Below, piece by piece: positions 1-6,381 of a stretch of DNA of 7,923 nt. The notes under the pieces were generated by a model. The model searched no databases, was not told the origin of the DNA, and saw nothing but the letters and a program-made list of their open reading frames with translations. The stretch comes from Chromatiales bacterium (GTDB taxonomy: Bacteria; Pseudomonadota; Gammaproteobacteria; UBA6429; Thiohalophilaceae), in NCBI GenBank assembly GCA_027070385.1, contig JALXDW010000099.1:1-7923 (forward strand). The letters run 5' to 3'. Position 1 is the first letter of the stretch. The number at the start of each line of letters is the position of its first letter. Made by a program: the position numbers and the translations under genes.

Positions 1-193
1 TTATCCTTTTAATAAGTTTGTGTGGACGAAGAATGAGCTGAGAAATTTTTTTTATTTTGGAGGTAGATTGAGAGCGTTCATATTGATGTTCAATGACGAC
101 AGTGGAAATGTTGAATCTTTGCATTAACTGGTTGGCAAAATATAAATCTGATTTATCAGAGCTAACCAGTATTACAATATTAAAATCATCCAT
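1..193 (-). CDS. Probable formyltransferase-family protein, N-terminal part (runs off window)
   Basis: Only the first 64 codons lie in the window; the rest is beyond base 1. The ATG at 191-193 is preceded by AAGG (203-206 on the plus strand as cctt) with a 9-nt spacer, a reasonable ribosome binding site. The protein opens with a hydrophobic beta strand, NIVILVSSDKSDLYFANQLM, then a second strand near ISTVVIEHQYE. This pattern of strand, SSD loop, 'YFANxL' helix and a 'VVxE' strand resembles the Rossmann-like N-terminus of formyl-transferase (Formyl_trans_N) proteins found in glycan and natural-product loci; these use 10-formyltetrahydrofolate to formylate an amine. The catalytic Asn-His-Asp region would be downstream and cannot be checked. 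It lies 27 nt after the radical SAM gene, so it is probably the fourth gene of that operon. An unrelated Rossmann-fold enzyme is the main alternative. Confidence 0.5.
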   Translation of the reverse strand, partial: MDDFNIVILVSSDKSDLYFANQLMQRFNISTVVIEHQYERSQSTSKIKKISQLILRPHKLIKRI

Positions 194-220
194 TTTTTAG
201 AGCCTTAATCAATTAAATAA

Positions 221-1348
221 CTATAACCCAATAATTTTACTGAAAGCATTTTGAGTCAGATCTTTGAGAGTAGGTATAAGCGGTTTATGGTAAAATTTAA
301 TACTGCAGTGATCACATAAAGGAATCTGGTTATTTTGTTGAGCTTTACCAAACTGGCGGTGTTTTATATTGCCCCATATGTCAGCCAGATTCTTTTCTTT
401 AATATTTCCCAGGTGGTAATCTTTATAATAGAGACATGGCAGGACATTACCATAAGGTGATATAACCACCTGAGTGGTTGCGAACAAGCAGGTTTGTTTT
501 GGGTATGTTAATGAAGTGAGATTCTGAATAGTCAGGTTTTCCATATTTTCCATGCTGACGGCCATTTCATTGTAACGTTTTTTATTTGCTTTTATCTTTT
601 TTAGTATGGCAAGTAATTCTATTGCCTGTTCACGGCTATAGCCATGTGATTTGTTGTCTGTTGGCATAAAATAAGGTTCAGGTTTTATTTTGTTGACGGC
701 AGAATTAGCAACAGCATCTGTTGTGAACTCACTGATTCCTCTTATTAAATATTCATCTGCGCCTGCTTCATATGCATAATCTGCCAATGCTTCCAGATGC
801 TTGTAATTGAGTGATGAAACTGTGGTGATACAGGATATATTCAGTTTGCCTGTTGCGCCTCGGGCTTCTTTAAATAATTGAATACTTTTTGTTGTACGGT
901 CAAAGTGTCTTTTTATACCTCGTACAGATTCACCAATTTCAGGTACCTCATCCAGAGAAAAATAAATGGTGCTTAAACCTGCATCTACAAGCTCTTTTAC
1001 TGTTGATTTTTTCAAGCTACTTGAATTTGTCGGGAAATAGGTTTGCATTCCATGGCTATGGCAAAACTGAATCATTTTTATCAACAAATCTTTGCGTAAC
1101 AATGCATCACCGCCAAACATCTCGACACTTTCAACTTTATTTTCTGCAAGATTTTCAAGTATGGGTTGCCAGTCTTCCCAGGTCAGTTCGTCTTCTATTT
1201 TTACAGGTCTTTGCCATATGTTGCATGCCTTGCAGCGACTGGTGCAGCGATAAGTAAGGAATATGATTGCATCAGTTGGTGTGTAGGTGTAGGAACAATA
1301 GGATTTTTTTATTCCACGCTTTAGATTGCTAATTGTATATTCAAACAT
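221..1348 (-). CDS. Radical SAM enzyme with four-cysteine SPASM-like C-terminal domain
   Basis: 375 residues. The radical SAM cluster motif CTSRCKAC (C35, C39, C42; CX3CX2C) follows a strand of the TIM-like barrel (AIIFLTYRC). These three cysteines should hold the [4Fe-4S] cluster that cleaves S-adenosylmethionine. FGGDALLRKD (78-87) is the SAM-binding 'GGE' motif with Asp in place of Glu. The C-terminus has C287, G300 and C305 (CX12GX4C, the first half of a SPASM domain) and then CDHC (C345, C348). The CX5CX3C tail and final cysteine of a full seven-cysteine SPASM are absent, so one auxiliary cluster is likely rather than two. SPASM proteins modify peptides, protein side chains or small metabolites; the substrate here is unknown. 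The ATG at 1346-1348 has only weak AGG-type pairing upstream. It is 48 nt after the oxygenase gene and 27 nt before the formyltransferase gene, so it is probably co-transcribed with both. Confidence 0.88.
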   Translation of the reverse strand: MFEYTISNLKRGIKKSYCSYTYTPTDAIIFLTYRCTSRCKACNIWQRPVKIEDELTWEDWQPILENLAENKVESVEMFGGDALLRKDLLIKMIQFCHSHGMQTYFPTNSSSLKKSTVKELVDAGLSTIYFSLDEVPEIGESVRGIKRHFDRTTKSIQLFKEARGATGKLNISCITTVSSLNYKHLEALADYAYEAGADEYLIRGISEFTTDAVANSAVNKIKPEPYFMPTDNKSHGYSREQAIELLAILKKIKANKKRYNEMAVSMENMENLTIQNLTSLTYPKQTCLFATTQVVISPYGNVLPCLYYKDYHLGNIKEKNLADIWGNIKHRQFGKAQQNNQIPLCDHCSIKFYHKPLIPTLKDLTQNAFSKIIGL

Positions 1349-1396
1349 TTTATGTGCCTGCCTGTTCAGTTTTACATTATTTTTAGCCGTAAATAC

Positions 1397-2308
1397 TCAT
1401 GTTGCTGTCGTATTTTTTTTGGGTATAAAGAAGCGAATAGCTTTGAATACTATATATTTGAATTGCATGTACAGACGGACAGGAACTAATGTGATCTTGT
1501 CTTTAATCCAGTAAGTACGCAGTGGTTCTTTTTTGTGTAATGCTGGATCCCGAACATGAACAAAAAAATTGATTCCGATATTTGTATTAGTCGATTTGAC
1601 ATAATGCCAAAAGCCGGCAGGAATAAAAATCATTTCACCAGCAGATATTGTTCCTGAAAGCCCTTTAACGGTACTAAACCTGGATTGAAACCGTTTTTCC
1701 ACATTAAGCGGGCTAATCCGGCTGTGAAGGACGCGTCCTTCAGTTAATGCTTTAAAGTTAAATGCACTGTAAGGATAAAGTTTACTGGTATATGTGTCCG
1801 GTATAACGATAAATTCTTTTTTCCCTTCGGCTAACATTAAGATACTGTTCCATGGGTCATAATGTAAAAGTGTGTGATTTCTACCTGCTCCAATCCATAA
1901 ATTGGAAGAATAAATATTGTTTTTATCAATCCATGACGGGATTTTAAGTTGCGAGGCCAGCTTCCCCAGACCGTCTTTATCACTTCTGCTTCCTTTTGCC
2001 GTCATGATTTCTCGCGCACCAATATACAGGTTTTCTCCATCATTGATTTTATTGACAAATTCAGACAGATGCATTTGTTGATAATTAACAAAATAATTAA
2101 CACCATCAGGTTCCGGTTTCTGTACAGGTACTTTGGTGTCTAGTTGTGAAAAAAATTCAAGATTCCATTTTTTCAGGAACTCAAAATCTGTATTGAGCCC
2201 GGAAAAAATAAGTGGTTGTCGGGATTCCAATAACAGATTTCTCACTTCTTCCGGTGATGCAGAATGGATACGTTTTATAGAATCTGTTTTTATATCTGTA
2301 ATATTCAT
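1397..2308 (-). CDS. JmjC/cupin_8-type Fe(II)- and 2-oxoglutarate-dependent oxygenase
   Basis: 303 residues, double-stranded beta-helix fold. The iron triad is visible as H149 and D151 in HTLLHYDPWN and H235 in IPAGFWHYVKS. Compared from memory with human FIH (T196, H199, D201, K214, H279), the spacing fits: T146 sits three residues before H149 and K164 fifteen after it, so the 2-oxoglutarate contacts also appear to be kept. The enzyme is therefore probably active. Family members hydroxylate protein side chains (Asn, Asp, His, Arg, Lys) or small natural products; this substrate is unknown. The N-terminal ~100 residues are the usual variable cap. The C-terminal ~30 residues are basic and hydrophobic, ending in KKNTTAT. 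The gene starts one base after the GNAT stop codon with no clear Shine-Dalgarno of its own, which suggests translational coupling. Confidence 0.85.
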   Translation of the reverse strand: MNITDIKTDSIKRIHSASPEEVRNLLLESRQPLIFSGLNTDFEFLKKWNLEFFSQLDTKVPVQKPEPDGVNYFVNYQQMHLSEFVNKINDGENLYIGAREIMTAKGSRSDKDGLGKLASQLKIPSWIDKNNIYSSNLWIGAGRNHTLLHYDPWNSILMLAEGKKEFIVIPDTYTSKLYPYSAFNFKALTEGRVLHSRISPLNVEKRFQSRFSTVKGLSGTISAGEMIFIPAGFWHYVKSTNTNIGINFFVHVRDPALHKKEPLRTYWIKDKITLVPVRLYMQFKYIVFKAIRFFIPKKNTTAT

Positions 2309-2309
2309 T

Positions 2310-3488
2310 TTAGTTGTTATCGTTATTGATGTAGTCCAGTTTTGTATGAGTTATGTTGTTGGATGCTTTTTTAAGCGGTAACTTGTTTTTTATATAACGT
2401 GCGATCGGAATCAGGTGTTTTTCAAGAAAATGCAATGAATGTGCTTTTATATTGGATTTGAATACTTCGACAGTATAATGTTCCCGATGGTTATTGGACC
2501 AGTTATTCAGATACCAGTAGTTATCCGCACAAGTGTAATATTCTGCTATAACATGTTCATCAAAAAGATGTTTTAGGACTGTATATTCAAGAATGGAACC
2601 CGGAGAATGTTTTTTAAAGTCGTCAGCATAATCTGCCCTGATAGGGTATACAATCTTGTCGAATGTAATGTGAAATTCGTAAGCAACGGGTAAATTTTTA
2701 TTTCTTAATATCCATATATTGACACAGTTTTTTTTGCCAAAAATTTCTACAAGGTCAAGCAAAAATTGTCGCCCGGCAATATCAGAACCAAGGTCACTTT
2801 TGATGCTGGCTTTCCAGCTTCTTTTTGAAATTTCAATAATTTCATTAAGCACAGGATGTGTCACGGAAGATACATTGACACATTCAATATTGAAATCAGG
2901 TTGTTTTTTAAAGCGATTTAACTTGTTGTTAATACTTTTCCTGAATTTTCGTGTTCGTTGTTTAAAGAATGTATCCCAATCCCCTGATATTTTAATACTG
3001 GGCGTTTTTAAATTTTGTTTTGTGACGATATTGTATTGGTGTGCTTCGTTTGAACGCATTAAGCTTTTAAAGGTTGGGCTGGTTTCTGGAAGTTTGGAAA
3101 AAATGAGCAAATCACTATCACTTTGCTGAATAATCAAACGAAGTACCTGATTTACCTGGCTGGATGATAATGCTGCATTGTAAATGACATCACTGTAAGG
3201 GGAGTGCCCATCGGTCAATAAGTGCAGTTGTTGTACGGGAATCCCGCGGTAGTGGCTTTTTTCTTTATAAAATGGGGCGATTGCAATCAGCGTTGAGCCG
3301 TCATAGACACAGAAAATACAGAGGCTGCGATTGTTAGCAAATTCTTTCCACCAGGCACTCACCCACTCGTGTGTTAAAGGTAATGGGTATGAATCCCCGG
3401 ATAATAAAAGCTGGTTCCATTGCTCTTGGAGTTGATTAAATTGAGCTGTATCAGTAATTCTTGCTAAGTGCATATTTAGGTAATACAC
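2310..3488 (-). CDS. CelD/FemAB-like GNAT acyltransferase
   Basis: 392 residues in the listed frame, a normal length for Acetyltransf_6 (CelD/BioF2-like) proteins, which carry two GNAT-like halves as in the Fem aminoacyl ligases. The N-terminal half has the typical TLIAIAPFYKEK strand and a loop ending SPYSDVIYN (96-104). The C-terminal half has NLPVAYEFHI, then YADDFKKHSPGSILEY with the SPG turn (295-297) expected at the acyl-CoA pyrophosphate site, and ends in a YYTCADNYWYLNNW segment. Expected activity is N-acylation of an amino group on a sugar, amino acid or peptide; the acyl donor is not readable from sequence. Two starts are possible: GTG at 3486-3488, with GGA five bases upstream, or ATG at 3471-3473, five codons in, with weaker upstream pairing. 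It is the first gene of the leftward operon, so it sits nearest the promoter. Confidence 0.8.
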   Translation of the reverse strand: MYYLNMHLARITDTAQFNQLQEQWNQLLLSGDSYPLPLTHEWVSAWWKEFANNRSLCIFCVYDGSTLIAIAPFYKEKSHYRGIPVQQLHLLTDGHSPYSDVIYNAALSSSQVNQVLRLIIQQSDSDLLIFSKLPETSPTFKSLMRSNEAHQYNIVTKQNLKTPSIKISGDWDTFFKQRTRKFRKSINNKLNRFKKQPDFNIECVNVSSVTHPVLNEIIEISKRSWKASIKSDLGSDIAGRQFLLDLVEIFGKKNCVNIWILRNKNLPVAYEFHITFDKIVYPIRADYADDFKKHSPGSILEYTVLKHLFDEHVIAEYYTCADNYWYLNNWSNNHREHYTVEVFKSNIKAHSLHFLEKHLIPIARYIKNKLPLKKASNNITHTKLDYINNDNN

Positions 3489-3508
3489 CGAATTCCAAAT
3501 ATAATGAA

Positions 3509-3531
3509 CACCATCATAGCATGATATGGTG
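3509..3531 (-). promoter_or_regulatory. Candidate extended -10 promoter overlapped by inverted repeat, upstream of GNAT operon
   Basis: Read leftward, TGCTATGAT (3521 down to 3513) fits an extended -10 element (TGn plus TATGAT, five of six to TATAAT). No good -35 is present at 16-18 bp. Transcription would begin near 3506, leaving about 18 nt before the GTG start or 33 nt before the ATG. The same bases form an imperfect inverted repeat: CACCATCAT (3509-3517), a 3-nt centre, then ATGATATGGTG (3521-3531), with two bases bulged. A repressor dimer on the repeat would block the -10. Both the promoter and the operator role are inferred from position and pattern. Confidence 0.3.
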
Positions 3532-3775
3532 CGACCCCGGAGTATCTTTTGCTGTTAGCTAATTGGCTGTTTAACCAGGTATATTTTACATAAATATCAA
3601 TGTAATGTGGCGGGCGAGACTATTATCAGGGCCTCATTTTGTGCGGAACCATCTTTTTCGCAAAATACAGTGTTGAGAGAAGGAGTGCGTTCAATGGCTG
3701 GATAGCCCTAAAATAGAGGATATTCAATCTAAGGGTATGAACTGAAAAAAACATGCGTAAATACCTAATTCCTGC

Positions 3776-3804
3776 TTGAGAAATACGGAAATAAGCTTTA
3801 AAAT
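3776..3804 (+). promoter_or_regulatory. Sigma70-type promoter for the infC operon
   Basis: TTGAGA (3776-3781, five of six to TTGACA), a 17-bp spacer and TAAAAT (3799-3804, five of six to TATAAT). The predicted start is near 3811, giving a leader of about 137 nt before infC. The bases straight after the -10 are CCGCGC, a GC-rich discriminator of the kind found in translation-machinery promoters repressed by ppGpp and DksA. That control is inferred from known promoter behaviour and is not shown here. Confidence 0.6.
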
Positions 3805-3881
3805 CCGCGCACATACAGAACAGTAAGACTCTATATTATTGATTATTCATCACTGATAGAGGGAATACACAATCACGCTGT

Positions 3882-3924
3882 GGCCGAGGACACGATTTAG
3901 CCGTAAAAATCGTGTCTTGCGGCC
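3882..3924 (+). promoter_or_regulatory. Long leader hairpin just upstream of infC
   Basis: GACACGATTT (3889-3898) pairs perfectly with AAATCGTGTC (3907-3916) around an 8-nt loop. An outer GGCCG (3882-3886) pairs with CGGCC (3920-3924), separated from the inner helix by a small AG/TTG internal loop. Wobble pairs could extend the base. There is no U-run after it, so it is not an intrinsic terminator. It ends 10 nt before the infC Shine-Dalgarno and leaves that site free, which fits a leader element controlling translation, RNA stability or ribosomal-protein binding. It matches no named leader family that I can confirm by eye. Confidence 0.55.
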
Positions 3925-3934
3925 GTGGTCATTT

Positions 3935-3950
3935 GGAGGAATAAGGTATC
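3935..3950 (+). promoter_or_regulatory. infC ribosome binding site and ATC start codon
   Basis: GGAGG (3935-3939), an 8-nt spacer, then ATC (3948-3950). An in-frame TAA at 3942-3944 blocks any earlier start. The next in-frame ATG/GTG/TTG codon is GTG at 4086, far inside conserved IF3 sequence, so ATC must be the start. From memory, the E. coli infC site has nearly the same bases before its AUU start. Confidence 0.85.
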
Positions 3951-4463
3951 GCAACAAAGACAACACGCATCAATGAGGATATTCGAGTACCTGAGGTACG
4001 GGTTATTGATGATGAGGGAGAACAAGCGGGTATCTTACCTATCGCTGAAGCACTCAGGCTTGCCGAAGAGAAAGAGCTGGATTTAGTGGAAGTTTCTCCC
4101 GATGCCAAACCACCAGTTTGTCGCGTAATGGATTATGGTAAGTTCTTATTTGAAGAAAATAAGCGCAAACATGCGGCAAAGAAGAAGCAAAAACAGGTTC
4201 AGGTAAAGGAAGTTAAATTCCGTCCCGGAACCGAAGAAGGGGATTATCAGGTAAAACTACGCAACCTGATACGTTTCCTTAGCAATGGAGATCGGGCTAA
4301 AGTGACTTTACGTTTTCGTGGTCGCGAAATGGCTCACCAGGATCTGGGCATGAAGTTATTAAAACGAGTGCAGGCAGATCTGGAAGAACTCGGCACCGTC
4401 GAACAATTTCCACGAATGGAAGGTCGACAAATGGTGATGGTTCTGTCTCCCAAAAAGAAGTAA
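3948..4463 (+). CDS. infC: Translation initiation factor IF3 (rare ATC start)
   Basis: 171 residues, close to the 180 of E. coli IF3. The factor binds the 30S subunit, keeps 50S from joining too early and rejects mismatched initiator tRNA and non-standard start codons. The N-domain starts [15 protein letters not shown] and runs through [21 protein letters not shown] lysine-rich linker ([12 protein letters not shown]) follows, then the C-domain with [31 protein letters not shown] and the closing [14 protein letters not shown]. Starting at the GTG at 4086 would delete 46 residues of conserved N-domain. IF3 acts against AUU/AUC-type starts, so the ATC codon should let the protein limit its own synthesis, as established for AUU in E. 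coli. It is the first gene of the block, with its own promoter and structured leader, and is followed 57 nt later by rpmI. Confidence 0.96.
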   Translation: MATKTTRINEDIRVPEVRVIDDEGEQAGILPIAEALRLAEEKELDLVEVSPDAKPPVCRVMDYGKFLFEENKRKHAAKKKQKQVQVKEVKFRPGTEEGDYQVKLRNLIRFLSNGDRAKVTLRFRGREMAHQDLGMKLLKRVQADLEELGTVEQFPRMEGRQMVMVLSPKKK

Positions 4464-4484
4464 CTAAAAATACTTTTTAGTTAC
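4460..4484 (+). promoter_or_regulatory. Perfect AT-rich hairpin spanning the infC stop, upstream of rpmI
   Basis: GTAACTAAAAA (4460-4470) and TTTTTAGTTAC (4474-4484) form a perfect 11-bp inverted repeat around a 3-nt loop. The infC TAA (4461-4463) lies in the left arm. The stem is too AT-rich, and lacks a following U-run, to be a normal terminator. It sits 23 nt before the rpmI Shine-Dalgarno. In E. coli, L20 represses rpmI-rplT by binding mRNA upstream of rpmI, so a control or processing role is possible but unproven here. Confidence 0.45.
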
Positions 4485-4520
4485 ATAATTTAAACTTTAA
4501 AGAATGCGGAGTATCTAACG

Positions 4521-4718
4521 ATGCCAAAGATTAAAAGTAATAGTGGCGCGGCAAAACGTTTCAAGCGGACAGCTTCAGGCGGATTCAAGCGTGCCCAGTC
4601 TCATAAAAGACATATCCTTACCAAGAAGAGTACCAAGCGTAAGCGTCAGCTACGCAGTATCCTGCAAGTAAATGCAGCCGATACAGCCTCTGTACGTCAA
4701 ATGTTACCGTATAGTTAA
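4521..4718 (+). CDS. rpmI: 50S ribosomal protein L35 (bL35)
   Basis: 65 residues, the standard length for bL35. It is highly basic and opens [20 protein letters not shown], the family signature, followed by the conserved [18 protein letters not shown] segment and the expected C-terminal MLPY. The protein binds 23S rRNA in the large subunit. The ATG at 4521 has GGAG at 4508-4511, 9 nt upstream. It sits between infC and rplT in the usual order. The L35 stop codon overlaps the Shine-Dalgarno of rplT, which suggests the two are translated together. Confidence 0.97.
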   Translation: MPKIKSNSGAAKRFKRTASGGFKRAQSHKRHILTKKSTKRKRQLRSILQVNAADTASVRQMLPYS

Positions 4719-4732
4719 GGGAGTTAAGGAAT

Positions 4733-5086
4733 ATGCCTAGAGTAAAACGTGGTGTGACCGCTCATGCGCGTCATAAAAAAATTCTGGAACAAGCGAAAGG
4801 CTATAAAGGCCGTCGTAAAAATGTATTTCGAGTAGCCAAGCAGGCAGTAACCAAAGCCGGCCAGTATGCTTACCGGGATCGTCGCCAGCGTAAACGTCAA
4901 TTCCGTGCTTTATGGATTGCTCGTATTAATGCAGCGGCTCGCTTGAATGGTTTGACTTATAGCCGTTTCATTAATGGTTTAAAGAAAGGCGCGATTGAAA
5001 TTGATCGTAAAGTGCTGGCGGACATTGCTGTTTTTGATGCAGCCGCTTTTGCAGCCATTGCAGAACAAGCTAAAGCCAATCTGTAA
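4733..5086 (+). CDS. rplT: 50S ribosomal protein L20 (bL20)
   Basis: 117 residues, typical of bL20. The long basic N-terminal extension is visible ([17 protein letters not shown], then [19 protein letters not shown]), followed by the globular half with [20 protein letters not shown] and [21 protein letters not shown]20 is needed early in 50S assembly and binds 23S rRNA. In E. coli and Bacillus it also binds its own operon mRNA to repress expression. The start has AAGGGAG (4717-4723) 9 nt upstream, overlapping the rpmI stop; the closer AAGGA at 4726-4730 is too near the ATG to be the main site. An intrinsic terminator follows about 80 nt after the stop. Confidence 0.97.
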   Translation: MPRVKRGVTAHARHKKILEQAKGYKGRRKNVFRVAKQAVTKAGQYAYRDRRQRKRQFRALWIARINAAARLNGLTYSRFINGLKKGAIEIDRKVLADIAVFDAAAFAAIAEQAKANL

Positions 5087-5155
5087 CTACTGCAGCTGCC
5101 TTAATCATGGTGTCGGGTCAGTTGAACCGCTGCCGTATTGATTAAGAATGCATAA

Positions 5156-6250
<1,095 letters not shown>

Positions 6251-6381
6251 GCAGAACAAGAATATTGGAAGGGGATGCTATTGTTATTCATCCTGATGCC
6301 GGTCGAGAAAATGATGGCAATTTGAGTTTTATATCCACCTTCGTATCTTCCGTGGTGAAATTTTTATTATAAGGTTTAAAA
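6251..6381 (+). other. Long pheS-pheT spacer
   Basis: 131 bp separate the two subunit genes, which are usually only a few to a few tens of bases apart. It contains a 16-codon frame, MLLLFILMPVEKMMAI (6275-6325), whose purine-rich upstream run GGAAGGGG abuts the ATG too closely for a normal ribosome site. Only a weak 4-bp CACC/GGTG pairing appears ahead of an AT-rich stretch. I see no clear terminator or promoter. Confidence 0.6.

Larger units (their letters stand above)
3489..3947. other. Divergent intergenic region between the tailoring operon and infC
   Basis: 459 bp with no convincing complete gene. It holds a candidate extended -10 and inverted repeat for the leftward operon, a sigma70-type promoter for infC, and the infC leader hairpin and ribosome binding site, each listed separately. 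No thrS tail is recognisable in any frame I read, although thrS normally precedes infC in gammaproteobacteria. A 62-codon minus-strand frame (3626-3814) includes RISQAGIRYLR, which faintly resembles the C-terminal RISKxGNxxLR segment of IS110-family transposases. I treat this only as a possible relic. No tRNA-like fold was seen. Confidence 0.7.

Noticed and set aside
889..1257. 122-codon plus-strand frame
   Set aside because: It lies opposite the radical SAM gene, has no family features, and is a shadow of that coding sequence.
1349..1396. RiPP precursor peptide between the oxygenase and radical SAM genes
   Set aside because: The 48-nt gap is too short. No small frame with a plausible leader and core was found there or in 3489-3947.
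1397..2308. JmjC protein as a ribosomal protein hydroxylase (YcfD/RoxA type) because it lies near ribosomal genes
   Set aside because: It belongs to a separate divergent operon with tailoring enzymes and is shorter than YcfD; nearness to rpmI and rplT appears to be chance.
3882..3924. Leader hairpin as an intrinsic terminator
   Set aside because: No T-run follows the stem, and it stands directly before an essential gene's ribosome site.
4086..4463. Short 125-residue infC starting at GTG 4086
   Set aside because: It lacks the conserved IF3 N-terminal segment ([15 protein letters not shown] onward), which is encoded in the same frame upstream back to ATC 3948.
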